The position numbers and the translations under genes are program-made. This document shows positions 52,976 through 63,298 of a DNA stretch of 64,000 nt, in pieces. Under the pieces are notes generated by a model. It did not search any database, was not told where the DNA came from, and worked only from the letters and a program-made list of their open reading frames with translations. How positions within the stretch are numbered: the first letter of the stretch is position 1; every line of letters begins with the position of its first letter. Source of the stretch: Nitzschia sp. DOCU1 (taxonomy: Eukaryota; Bacillariophyta; Bacillariophyceae; Bacillariales; Bacillariaceae); NCBI GenBank assembly GCA_951394045.1, contig OX595992.1:2771919-2835918 (forward strand), read 5' to 3'.

Positions 52976-54907
52976 ATGTTGGGTTTACAGAAGATAGTGA
53001 AGCGATCGTCGCTTCGAGCGTTCCTTGGATCTACAACCTCCCCACCTTCCAGACAGCCACCTTCTTTGGCTACCTTGTCATCCAGAGTTACGCGCCGAGC
53101 AACGGGGGGATCGGTGGCAGGTATCGGCACGACTACTTCTGCCTGGGCATTCGATCGTTTACAGGGCACAAGACCAGAGTGCAATTTGGAAAGTAATAGC
53201 ATCATCAATACTACAATCCAGAGACGATGGAAAAGTACGGCTACTGCTACCTACGATCAAAGCATCGATTCCTTTCCTTCCATTATCATCGGACCCGATC
53301 GATCCATTGAACCACAAGGAACCTTTGCGGAAGCTCAAGCTCAGGTGAGTTGTTGGAATGAAAAATTCAAAGGATATACTAGGTACCTAGCTTTGCGGCG
53401 AGTTTATCCACGTACGTGTCGTAGTGCTTGTCATACTCATATCCGACGTTTGTTCTGTCATCAGTTTCTCGATCCCGACCCCCAGGCAGTCGACGAACTC
53501 CGACAAGGACTCATGGAAACCAAAATGGGAATCGTGGCACATTATTACATGGATGTAGAGCTTCAGGGTGTTTTGCAAGCTCTCAAACGAACCCCTGGCA
53601 TGCAACATCGCGTAGGAATCGCAGATTCGCTCAAAATGGGAGATATCGCCGTTCAAATGTGTCAAAAAGACAATGTGGAAGGTGTCATTTGTTTGGGGGT
53701 AGACTTCATGGCAGAAAGTGTTCAGGCCATTCTTCAAAAGAATGGATTTGCCCATGTCCCAGTCTATCGAGCGACTGCTCAGCCGATTGGATGTAGTTTG
53801 GCGGAATCGGCAGAAGGCGAGGCGTATCGAGCATGGCTTCAAAAAGAATCAGCAGTCACCAACCACCAGAATACCCTTCATGTGATTTACATCAACACAA
53901 GTCTCGAGACCAAGGCCATTTCGTCTTCGCTCGTTCCGACGATTACGTGTACTTCTTCAAATGTCCTCCAGACTATTTTACAAGCTGCCGTTCAAGTTCC
54001 GGACGTTCGAATTTTATACGGGCCCGATACCTACATGGGACACAATCTGCAGTCTTTGTTGGATGTCGTTTTACAATCGCCCGATTGGACGGATGACAAG
54101 ATTGCACAAGACTTGCACGCACAACACTCCAATGCCTCTATCCAACGACTTCGAGACAATCTAGTCGTCTTTCCTCAAGGCAACTGTGTGGTCCACCACA
54201 TGTTTGGTTCTCAAGTCGTACAAACAGTCCGAGATCAATACTACGACGATTGTTACATGACGGCTCATTTGGAGGTACCTGGTGAGATGTTTGAAATTGC
54301 CATGACCAAATCATTGGTCGATCAAGGCGTGGTCGGATCGACATCGGATATTCTCAATTTTATTTCGCGCAAAGTCAAACAAGTCGCTCAAACACAACCC
54401 AAAACAATGCAACGACTTCGCTTTGTATTGGGTACCGAGGCCGGCATGGTAACTTCCATAGTGGAAAGTGTGCAACAAATCTTGGCGGATACTGGTTCGA
54501 AACATGTTCAAGCCGAAATTATCTTTCCTGTCAGCAGCGACGCTGTCATGGCGACAGGAGACGATGATAATAGCAATGCCACAACCATGCCACTGGTACC
54601 AGGCGTATCCGGGGGTGAAGGCTGTTCGACGGCTGGTGGATGTGCAACGTGTCCTTTTATGAAACAAAATGATTTGGACCGTGTCATGGAAATTATGGAA
54701 ATGAAAAAGTCGGCGTCGGTAAAACTGGTCAAGCATCTTCCACCGAATCGATTGCAAGGTCGGTCCATTACCGTTGGTAACAAAAAGATGAATGCCATGG
54801 ACTTGGGAACCGAAGCCATATTATACATGAGGCAGTACATGCAAACAAAACAGCTACCGGAAGAGTTGGTTTCCAAAATCATTCAAGGCAACCTGTCGTC
54901 GCGATAG
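52976..54907 (+). CDS. nadA: Quinolinate synthase (2 exons)
   Basis: Exons 52976-53344 and 53465-54907; 603 residues. NadA condenses iminoaspartate with dihydroxyacetone phosphate to quinolinate in the aspartate route to NAD, using a [4Fe-4S] cluster. Seen: VAHYYMDVELQ, GIADSLKMGDIA, HVIYINTSLETKA, TCTSSNV, LYGPDTYMGHNL, NCVVHHMFGS, AHLEVPGEMFEIA, VGSTSDIL, GTEAGMVTSI and GGCATCPFM. Cluster ligands are probably the Cys in TCTSSN, NCVVHH and CATC. The first ~110 residues are a long organellar presequence. Unlike plant quinolinate synthase no SufE domain is fused. The 120-nt GTGAGT...TCAG intron is a multiple of three without stops, so retention would keep the frame. Confidence 0.88.
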   Translation: MLGLQKIVKRSSLRAFLGSTTSPPSRQPPSLATLSSRVTRRATGGSVAGIGTTTSAWAFDRLQGTRPECNLESNSIINTTIQRRWKSTATATYDQSIDSFPSIIIGPDRSIEPQGTFAEAQAQVSCWNEKFKGYTRYLALRRVYPRTCRSACHTHIRRLFCHQFLDPDPQAVDELRQGLMETKMGIVAHYYMDVELQGVLQALKRTPGMQHRVGIADSLKMGDIAVQMCQKDNVEGVICLGVDFMAESVQAILQKNGFAHVPVYRATAQPIGCSLAESAEGEAYRAWLQKESAVTNHQNTLHVIYINTSLETKAISSSLVPTITCTSSNVLQTILQAAVQVPDVRILYGPDTYMGHNLQSLLDVVLQSPDWTDDKIAQDLHAQHSNASIQRLRDNLVVFPQGNCVVHHMFGSQVVQTVRDQYYDDCYMTAHLEVPGEMFEIAMTKSLVDQGVVGSTSDILNFISRKVKQVAQTQPKTMQRLRFVLGTEAGMVTSIVESVQQILADTGSKHVQAEIIFPVSSDAVMATGDDDNSNATTMPLVPGVSGGEGCSTAGGCATCPFMKQNDLDRVMEIMEMKKSASVKLVKHLPPNRLQGRSITVGNKKMNAMDLGTEAILYMRQYMQTKQLPEELVSKIIQGNLSSR

Positions 54908-55525
54908 AGAAGCAATTAAGCTACCCGCACGTGTATTTGTAGTACTTGTTTGATAATATCCGTTCTATTACAACTTTGCACTAGGGGCCGACAGCAGGGA
55001 CGCCCCATGTATTATTCACGCTAGAGTAGTACTGACTAGTAGTCGATCCCGCCAACCAACTCGTCTTGATTCATAGACATGACAGGAATCCTACAGCTAG
55101 AGAGGAGCGCTCCACAATAGACGCCTTTTGGCATATCATCCAGACCACGAGGGTAGTCACGGAATGTACCATTGTATCTTTTAACAGCATAAGATTCGAC
55201 GCAGAAGCCCTCCTGTAGTCAACCTTTCGCCACACCTACTAGCTAGCTAGTTCATTTTGATTACAGCTCAAGCACAACAAGGTCTGTGTAGAATCCGTCG
55301 ATTTGGATTCTCAAGCGGCTTTACTGGTACGAGGCGAAGACAAAGTACCGAAAGGCCGTCACTCGCGTCGTCTCGACCTTTTCCACCTACTACTACTAGC
55401 GCCAACTAGCTACTTTGTATAGCGCTGCTAGAGTAGTTCTAGTTTGGAAATAAGTCTCGACTATATGATTTTTTATACTATTTGTTCGCTCCAAACCTCG
55501 TGAGTCCAAATCAACTCCTGAACTT
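54908..55525. other. Intergenic between convergent genes, CTAGTA motifs
   Basis: CTAGAGTAGTACTGACTAGTAG at 55021, CTACTAGCTAGCTAG at 55235 and CTACTACTACTAGCGCC at 55387. No gene supported. Confidence 0.4.
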
Positions 55526-57163
55526 TTAATAATCACCTTCCACCGAGTCCGCGTTGATATTCATATCCAATTCTTCCCCCGTGACGCGTTTGTAGAGACT
55601 CAACAAATCGTCACAGTCGGATTCAAAGTGCGAAGTTCCATCAAATGACTTTGAAATAAAGCACTTGTCTTGAGAACCGTCCGATACAGGTTCATAAGTC
55701 ACACTGACCGAAGTGAATCTCTTCAAGATAGGACCCAATAATTGCAAACCAGGAGCGACATCTTCATCGGGGTTGTTCTTTTCACTCAACGTAGAAACAA
55801 TGGCCACGTAAATTCCAGGTGCCGTCGCCTGGAGTGAGTTACCCATGCAGCACACAAAGACATCATTGACTCGTCCCACTTGAGGACCCGGAATGATAAT
55901 CTGGGCCGACTCAGCATTATAAGTGTTGGGAATGGGATGATTCAACAAACAAATGCAACGGACGACACGTCCCGTGGCTTTGATTTGCGAGCTCTTAAAG
56001 TAGGAAGGATCCCCAATGACCATTTTGGCCTTGGCCATTTGATTACCCGCTTTCACGCCATAGGCAGCCCCACTTTCGTCAAACAGAATTTCATCAATGT
56101 CTTGATTGAGCATGAATGTTCCACCATGAATGGCACAAATGCGCGAAAAGCCTTCGGGCAAACCTCCCAAACCATAGATGGGGTAAATATAAGGCGAGGT
56201 TCCATAGCGCGAAAGTGAGTACATGTACACTTGAAGCTCTTGAACGGTCGGCAACGCCGGCAAATCCATGTGTTTTTCATCGAGTTGCAAACACATGGCA
56301 TGCGAAATGAACTGGTGCGTGTCGGGCACGAGTCCGAATTCGTTGTAAAGTTCACGCATGGTTAGCTTTGTCAAATCTCTTCCTTCGTGCGTCTCGGGTT
56401 TGTCTACTTGGTATTGATCGACGTAAATCAAAAACTTGCGAAAGCGGCGCTTTTCAAACAATCCCATGAGCGACGACGTCAAGGCTTCTTCAGGCGTGGC
56501 GGGCACCTTGAGGATTTTGCCTCCTTTGTAAACATAAGACCCAGCAATACTTTTAAAGTCCAGGTAGCGAGTCACCTTGGTGTGCAGCAACATTTTGGTC
56601 AAGTTACCACAGGCCATGATGAATTTTGGAATCAAATCCACATTATAATCGCGATTGGCTCCTAGATTCGAAGGGGCTTCACCCGCTTGAAACTTTTCAA
56701 ACAGATTCGTCAAATTCAACGAAGCACCGTCGCCTCCATAGTAGCCATTGCGATCCAGCTGAAGGACGCGCTGGCCTTTGACAGACAGCAAGCCCGAGAT
56801 GACGCACTCTTTCAAGCCTGTCCCCAAGACAATGGCGTCGTATTCGCCATCTGCCAAGGCCTCCATGCCTTCGGGGAGCCAGTCAAAGGTGGGCTAAACG
56901 ACAAAAAAGAGAGAGATTAGCTTCAGGACCATGGTTAACCGAGAGATCAGAGCTTCAGCGTCAGGGGGTTGTGACGGTCATTGCTTCTACAGCGTTCTGC
57001 GTAGAAATTGTACCGGCCCGAAATAACACGACTCAACGCACGGCAACGCGGGCAAGGACAATTGCAGGAGGATAACACAGGACGACAACATGCTACAAAC
57101 AGGAAACTGGAATACAAATGCGCCACATACCTTGGGGGGTTCCGTGGGTTCGTCGTCGGCCAT
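55526..57163 (-). CDS. GDI: Rab GDP dissociation inhibitor (2 exons)
   Basis: Exon 1 57163-57131 (11 codons, MADDEPTEPPK), a 237-nt GT-AG intron, exon 2 56893-55526; 466 residues. GDI extracts prenylated GDP-bound Rab proteins from membranes and recycles them in vesicle transport. Seen: the FAD-fold-like start EYDAIVLGTGLKECVISG, RNGYYGGDGASLNL, KFIMACGNLTKMLLHTKVTRYLDFK (Rab/prenyl-binding conserved region), MYSLSRYGTSPYIYPIYGLGGLPEGFSRICAIHGG and an acidic C-terminus. It has the length and motifs of GDI; REP proteins are longer with insertions. The N-terminal extension before EYDAIVLG is about 27 residues, longer than in animals and yeast. Confidence 0.92.
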
Positions 57164-58525
57164 GGTCAAAAGGTAAAAAGCACAGAAATCAATGAATCCA
57201 CAATCAATGCGATCGTCCAAAAATAAGCTCCATTGATTTCGCAAGTCAACCGACGGCAAGCCGTCGTGGAGTCGAGTCGTCGAATCGAATCGAATCGGGG
57301 CCGGGCCGACGCGCGCGGTCATTTCAAATAGTCGAAGGAGTCAAAAACAGAAATTGCGCGCGCCTGCTGCCACGTCACACATCTTTGTCCGACAAAAAGA
57401 AAGAAAGATCCCAAAAAATCGTGACAATGACCGGGCGGCGTCGGCAAACCGAACAAAAAGTGACAAGAGTGACCGGCATAACCGACACACCATCCTACTA
57501 CACACTCCTTTCTTTTTCTTCTAGACGAAGACAAAGGATCGTTACTAGCAGACTCCATGAGTGGCTTTCCAAACATTCGAATGCAATAGGATGGCATCTC
57601 ACTGGAATCCAAAGTGGAAGATCCAAAAAGGGATGATACCCGCCCTCACAAGTTAACATGAGAGATTGGGAAGGGTCTACTTCAAGCATCGGCGAATGAG
57701 GAAACTGCAGGCTCTTTGTGTCTCTATTGAAAGACAATAGAAATGAGCTCAACTTTCTTCGAAAGAAAGGCATGGTACACGGATTGCCAACTCTATTAAT
57801 GTCTCGTTCACCAAGGCACAAGGCATTGGTACCGATGCCCCTGCTTGTTTTGGTGTAACACAATTGTCCTCGTCATTTTCAGATGTCAGTGCCCCTGGAC
57901 TCGTTCCAATCCAGGCTGGAATGGGTATGCTGTCGACCCCCTCTATTCGTCTTGGTCTTGAGCGTTGGCTATTTCCCATTGAAGAATGAGAGGGGGCTTC
58001 TATAGGAATGGTTGCATGCCGCTATCCCGTCTTTTTGTTCGGGCCGAGCCGTCAAAGGCACCAACCGTGGCGAACTAATTGTCACCGTTGCGAGAAAAAT
58101 CTCAGGACGTCCCGGCTGTCCAAGGCGGCAGCACTCGTATCGTCACTATCGTCCACACCGTCCAGTTGGGTCATCATGGCATTGATCGATGTAACGATAC
58201 TACTAGGAGCATTCAAAATCACCATCCACTCTAAAGACATCCAGTTCCTGTATTCTTCCTTGGGAGATGTTGAGGCTAGTTCGGGGCGCAAGGGGATTTT
58301 CCACCCATATTTTGTCTTTTGATATTTAATAATGGGGGCCAATCCCCCTTTTCTATCAACATTTGACCACGTCAACATCATGCATCGATATTCCCGAAAG
58401 TTCACAAAGATTCGCCGGGGTTAACGATGAGAGACCTCGGACACGACGGGAAGAAGGTGAAAGGATAACACATGAGGAGGGTGTGACGGCGCCTGACAAT
58501 CCAATCACAGCAAGAATCAGTCGAA
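57164..58525. other. Intergenic, no gene supported
   Basis: Upstream regions of GDI (-) and of the LRR gene (+), about 1.36 kb. CGAATCGAATCGAATCGG at 57281 is a short repeat. A few small open frames (57749-57979 on -, 58008-58322 on +) have no recognisable content. Confidence 0.35.
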
Positions 58526-60751
58526 ATGCAGAAACGAGAGCAGCACGACCAAAAGAAGAAGTCGCGCCCATCCAGGAGGCGGACAAGGGGAGGAGCAGCG
58601 AAAGATGGAGCCGAATCGTTCCTCAACGGCGAAACGAGAGAGATTGCAAGAAACGCGGCGGTGGCACAACACGATGCGATAGAGGGAGAGACAGACTTGG
58701 AGCAGTCTTCTCCTTCACCAGGCCTGGAAGATGCTGATAATCAATCATTACTCCAAGTTGACGCGTACGTGGTCGACGACGAAGCTAAGAAGCCGAAGCG
58801 CCCCACCGAACGTCCCATGGCCACAGTGCTTCCCGACGATGATTCATCCGATGAAGCGAAAAAATGGCGCCTGTACTACATGGGGTTACTGGTAGTGTTG
58901 GGGGCAGCTGTTGCCTTAGGTGTGGCCATGCCATTGGTGGCGGCCCGTCGAACAGCATATGATAGCTCTAGCGAAACAGAAGCGGCCCCGATATTGAAGA
59001 ATCCTCGACTCATTTTGGAGTCCATAGTGGGAGAGGCGGGATTCAAGGGCGACAAGGCGTTTCAATGGCTGACTTTAAAAGATGAGAGCGGCATTTTGCA
59101 AGATCCCGACATGCCCGACTGGAGAATCGTCCAGCGCTACGTTTTGGCTCGGTTTTATTTTGAAACACATGGTGATACCATTTGGAAGCACCCACTCAGC
59201 TTTTTGTCTAATCAGCATGAATGCGACTGGAATGCTTTGATTCCCTATCAAGACGTTGGAAATGTCGATAAATTTGACGTCAAGTCTCGCATGTCCGGCG
59301 TGACGGTATGCAACGGACTGGGCCAAGTACAAGCGCTCCGGATCGCCCAAAATGGTGTATCGGCGGATGAAATTCCATCCATTCTTCACCAACTGGTTCA
59401 ACTAGAGGAACTCGAATTGGAAAATAGCTTTTTTCAAAAGTCGACAATACCCACCTGGTTGGGTCAACTCACCGGATTAAAACTATTGGATTTGAGTGCC
59501 AGCGATTTGGTTGGGACGATACCGACGGAATTGGCTAATCTTGTCGATTTGCAACAACTGTGGCTGACTTACAACGAATTGACAGGCACCATTCCTACTG
59601 TTCTAGTAGAGGCCTTGACGGATCTTCGTGTGCTGTCCCTGGCAATTAATGCCTTGGAGGGAACCCTGCCATTGTTTAACAGCACACAACTGCAATATTT
59701 GGATGTGGGGCAGAATCGTTTGAGTGGGACCTTGCCGGAACATTACTCGCAGTTGTCGCAAATGTGGGTCTTTTCGGTTGGTCAAAATCAACTCGTGGGA
59801 TCATTACCATCGAGCTATAGTGATTGGACTCTGTTCGAAATCATCACACTCTATGATAATGTGTTGACAGGTCCGATCCCTGAGTCTTGGAGTCATTGGA
59901 CGGCGTTGACAATGATAGATTTGAACGAAAACATCTTGACGGGGAAACTCTTCGACGCTTTTAGTAATTGGACCCTTGTCGAGTCGGTTTTACTCTATGA
60001 CAATATGCTCACGGGAACACTGTCAGAAAAATGGGGTCAATGGACGGCTCTATCGAAATTGTACCTCGACGGAAATGCCTTGAGTGGGCCAATCCCTGAT
60101 TCGCCATGGAGTCAATGGAGCCACATTCAAATTCTCTTCTTGTATGATAATCAACTTTCCGGTACACTCCCAGAATCATGGCATCAATGGATGTCCTTGA
60201 ACAGCGTTGGCCTTAGCCGAAACGCATTGACCGGGCCAATCCCTAACACCTGGAGTCAGTGGGCGACAACTGTTGAGAATGTGTGGCTGTACGAAAACCT
60301 ACTGACCGGCCCCCTCCCGGATTCGTGGAGAGAATGGACCAATGTGGAAACTGTGTGGCTCTCCAATAACCTTTTGACTGGAACATTACCCGAAGCGTGG
60401 AGTCAGTGGACGTCTGTGACAAATGTTAGTCTCGCCCACAATTTCTTGACGGGGACGCTCCCCGATGCGTGGAGTCGTTGGACCGACCTTGCGGTGGTAT
60501 TGTTCCAAGACAACTTTTTAGTTGGTACCCTTCCAGAAGCGTACTCGTCTTGGTCCAACGTTCGTCTTGCCAACTTTTCGGCAAATTGTTTCAACGACGA
60601 CTCATTGCCAGCGGTGTATCAAGTCTCATGGAAACTTTTCGAAATGGATGGCCTGTCAATGCACATGAAAGAGACATGCAGAAACGGCACACTCACAGTC
60701 GATACTGATACTACTGCTTCTATCACAATGGTGGCAGGAGCCTTGCCATGA
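58526..60751 (+). CDS. Type II membrane LRR protein
   Basis: 741 residues from ATG 58526. The N-terminal ~115 residues are cytosolic, charged and disordered. One membrane helix follows (~117-140; YYMGLLVVLGAAVALGVAMPLVAA). The outside part has a cap domain with WRIVQRYVLARFYFETHGDTIW and CDWNALIPYQ, similar to plant LRR N-caps, followed by about 14 plant-type LRRs (LxxLxLxxNxLxGxIPxx). The later repeats are unusual, with S-W-S-x-W-T before the strand (ESWSHWTALTMIDLNEN, EAWSQWTSVTNVSLAHN). It ends after a short cap with two Cys. No kinase domain. Diatoms have many such proteins, probably surface receptors or adhesion molecules; the ligand is unknown. Confidence 0.8.
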   Translation: MQKREQHDQKKKSRPSRRRTRGGAAKDGAESFLNGETREIARNAAVAQHDAIEGETDLEQSSPSPGLEDADNQSLLQVDAYVVDDEAKKPKRPTERPMATVLPDDDSSDEAKKWRLYYMGLLVVLGAAVALGVAMPLVAARRTAYDSSSETEAAPILKNPRLILESIVGEAGFKGDKAFQWLTLKDESGILQDPDMPDWRIVQRYVLARFYFETHGDTIWKHPLSFLSNQHECDWNALIPYQDVGNVDKFDVKSRMSGVTVCNGLGQVQALRIAQNGVSADEIPSILHQLVQLEELELENSFFQKSTIPTWLGQLTGLKLLDLSASDLVGTIPTELANLVDLQQLWLTYNELTGTIPTVLVEALTDLRVLSLAINALEGTLPLFNSTQLQYLDVGQNRLSGTLPEHYSQLSQMWVFSVGQNQLVGSLPSSYSDWTLFEIITLYDNVLTGPIPESWSHWTALTMIDLNENILTGKLFDAFSNWTLVESVLLYDNMLTGTLSEKWGQWTALSKLYLDGNALSGPIPDSPWSQWSHIQILFLYDNQLSGTLPESWHQWMSLNSVGLSRNALTGPIPNTWSQWATTVENVWLYENLLTGPLPDSWREWTNVETVWLSNNLLTGTLPEAWSQWTSVTNVSLAHNFLTGTLPDAWSRWTDLAVVLFQDNFLVGTLPEAYSSWSNVRLANFSANCFNDDSLPAVYQVSWKLFEMDGLSMHMKETCRNGTLTVDTDTTASITMVAGALP

Positions 60752-61037
60752 CGAATGTTTTGTACATCGGTGCATACTTCCTGTAAATGGGCCCACTTGT
60801 CGAACGCAGGTTATGACGATTGAGAGGCAATCGGTCTGTTGCGGCAGCCTTCTTTTCACTAGGTTCAACACACATGCGACGAATTCGACTCCGGAAATGT
60901 TTTGAAGGTTGGTAAGTGAAATCTTTCGACAGTCGCCTCTTTTAAGTTCATTCCAGCATTGCCTCGTTATCAATTTCCTATTCGCTCCATTCCCTATATA
61001 TTTTTGTTTTCCTGGGATGAATCGACCTGCCGTATAG

Positions 61038-61551
61038 GGGTTTCAGAGAGTATGGCAGCATCTACAACAAGCTCTTCAAGACAGTATCAACAGCGCGGGT
61101 GTCGAATTCGCCTTCCACATGGGTGACGTCAAGTCTGGAAGTGCTCCCTGTAGACTCTCATCCTACATTCGGACCTTGCCGACTTCGATGTTCCATCGGT
61201 ACTGACCGTGGGAGTACGAAATGAGTCATTCGGACTAAGCTGTTTGGGATTCCTTGTACTATGACCACTCACAGACATTTTACGGTTCTATCTTTCATTC
61301 GTTTCTTCAAGACAAGGGATGGACGGATTGCCACCGTCTCAACAATAGAAACTACGATCCCTTGGAGCGTCTCGCCTTTATGCGACAAAAGTTTTTCAAC
61401 CCTCTTGGTGGGACCATGTCGGGAAAAGGCAAACTCCATACTATGGCCCAACCGGACTACCCTGAGAACCAAATCTTTACCTACGGTCATGTCATGTACA
61501 TCTCTGTGAGCGTTGTTGGTAGCGACAACGCCTTGTACGATGGTATCGAGG
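61038..61551 (+). pseudogene. Calcineurin-like metallophosphoesterase remnant, truncated at a telomeric repeat
   Basis: Frame readable from 61038: VEFAFHMGDVKSGSAPC matches the GD metal-binding motif. After in-frame stops near 61200-61245, WTDCHRLNNRNYDPLERLAFMRQKFF corresponds to the 'GDNEWTDCHR...' block of this phosphoesterase family (here DKGWTDCHR, so GDNE is lost), then YPENQIFTYGHVMYISVSVVGS. The sequence breaks off at two TTAGGG units. The N-terminus before the GD motif is missing as well. Certainly not functional. Confidence 0.7.
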
Positions 61552-61563
61552 TTAGGGTTAGGG
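61552..61563 (+). repeat. Interstitial telomeric repeat, 2 units
   Basis: GGTTAGGGTTAGGGT at 61550-61564 directly abuts the truncated phosphoesterase. It is followed by G-rich degenerate sequence (AAAAGGG, AATAGG and AAAGG units) up to about 61690. Confidence 0.75.
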
Positions 61564-61909
61564 TAATTGGTAATGGGTAAAAGGGAAAAGGAAGAAGGGA
61601 AAAGGAAAAAGGAAAGTAGGAATAGGAATAGGGATAGTGGGGAAAATAGGAATAGGAATAGGACTAGGAAACAGCAGAGTTGGAAACATAGAATTTTAGG
61701 TAAAATGAGAAGAATGGGAGAAGATGAGGTTTCACTACATTATCATACTTTGTCATCAGTCTTCTTTATGCATTAATCTCCCATTGATATCATGTTCGTT
61801 CATACAACCTTCCTCAGCTCATCATATTTGTTCATACTTACATATGCGCAACCTCTTCATGAATCTACCTCTGATCATACTTGTTGCTCATATAAGCCAC
61901 CCCAGCTTG
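61564..61909. repeat. Subtelomeric degenerate G-rich and short-period repeats
   Basis: 61570-61670 is an AAAAGG/GGAATA purine-rich tract. 61790-61905 has three to four loose copies of TCATA-TTGTTCATA-AAGCC-C at about 60-bp spacing. No gene. Confidence 0.55.
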
Positions 61910-62285
61910 TCATGCTCACTCATACAGCCTCTTTGTCTTGTTACTTCATCGATAGATATGTGGATAAGTAGTTAGGTAGACAGGTAGTTATGCTGGTAGT
62001 TCGCCTGCTTCTTAGAAACGAGCCCCATAAAGTTACAGCTTTTCTTGAGATACTGAATTCATGCATCTCATAGCTTGCTTGTAGTAAGGACTCAAGTATG
62101 TCATGCTGACTTATGCAGCCTTTTTGTATTGTCACCTCATAGATGGATATGTGGATAGTTAGCTAGGTAGCTAGTTAGTTGTGCTGTTAGTTCGCCTGCT
62201 TCTTAGAAATGAGCCCAACAGAGTTGTCAGCTTCCCTTGAGATACTGAATTCAGGATTCTTATAGCCTGCAAGTAGTAAGGACCC
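61910..62285. repeat. Subtelomeric ~191-bp direct repeat, 2 copies
   Basis: 61910-62100 and 62101-62285 align: TCATGCTCACTCATACAGCC versus TCATGCTGACTTATGCAGCC; GTTCGCCTGCTTCTTAGAAA in both; GAGATACTGAATTCA in both; GTAGTAAGGAC in both. Moderately diverged. Confidence 0.75.
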
Positions 62286-62501
62286 CACCATTGCTGACTG
62301 TTCTACATCATCTGAATGCTATAAAATACATAAAAAGGTAGTTAAATTGTTTATGGTGAAGAAATTGAAACGCGCACCAACAAGATACTGCATGATGTTC
62401 CCTTGCTTCCATTACTGATTGGACCATTTGACCACCACTATCTCCAAACAAAGCATTGTGCACGTGATCCACACCACTCACCCTGTGTGGCTTGTTATAC
62501 T

Positions 62502-62900
62502 GGTTGTGGGAGTGAAACAACTACTGAAAATGGACCAGTATTGGTGGAGATATGAACAATTTCCATTGTAGCTGGTGGGTGTCCAGTAGTAAGGTAGTTA
62601 GAAAGCTTTGTGGATTTATTTCACAACAAAGGCCGTCTTTGTGTTGTCATACAGGTTGTGGGAGTGAAACAACTACTGAAAATGGACCAGTATTGGTGGA
62701 GATATGAACAATTTCCATTGTAGCTGGTGGGTGTCCAGTAGTAAGGTAGTTAGAAAGCTTTGTGGATTTATTTCACAACAAAGGCCGTCTTTGTGTTGTC
62801 ATACAGGTTGTAGTGGTGAAAGAACTACTGGAAATGGACCAGTATTGGTGGAGACATGAACAATTTCATTTGTAGCTTGTGGCTCTCCAGTAGTAAGGTA
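62502..62900. repeat. Subtelomeric 152-bp tandem repeat, 2.6 copies
   Basis: Units begin GGTTGTGGGAGTGAAACAAC at 62502 and 62654, and as the diverged GGTTGTAGTGGTGAAAGAAC at 62806. The first two are almost identical over 152 bp; the third breaks off after about 95 bp. Confidence 0.88.
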
Positions 62901-63298
62901 CACTGGTCGTGTGCAGTGCAGAGAAAAAACTAGTTCAGTACAATCATACATATTCCCAGTCATGCATAAAGGGGCTGATTAAGTTTTTTAAAAATAAAAA
63001 CTAATGTAGTCCATGTTCGCATTACTTATATATTTGATAAGCCCATCTTCCAACACTGTCCTGAGTGGCTGAGTGGCACAAGATGAGGTCTCGGGATGGA
63101 TACCCGAAAAAAGCAAATCCTTCTTGTGCATACTTATCCTCATAGGTACAGTACCACCCTGATGATAGTTAGGTAGGTAGTCACCATCTCGTTGGTAGTC
63201 AGGATAGGTAGGTTAATACTAACCTACTTAACCTACTACTAATAGCTAGTTAACCTACCTAATCATCACCCTAGGGTTATACCTAGTCTAACCCTAAC
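62901..63298. other. Telomere-proximal unique sequence
   Basis: 63150-63290 is full of TAGGTAGG / CCTACCTA motifs in both orientations, ending in a reverse telomeric unit CTAACCCTAA (63288-63297). No gene. Confidence 0.5.

Noticed and set aside
61570..61690. Coding region in the purine-rich tract near the telomere
   Set aside because: The Lys/Arg/Glu-rich translation comes from simple AAAGG/AATAGG repeats.
62502..62900. CRISPR-like array
   Set aside because: Units are whole 152-bp tandem copies without distinct spacers, in a eukaryotic subtelomere.
63056..63130. tRNA-like stretch (TGGCTGAGTGG resembles an A box)
   Set aside because: No matching B box (GGTTCRANYCC) or acceptor-stem pairing could be found downstream.
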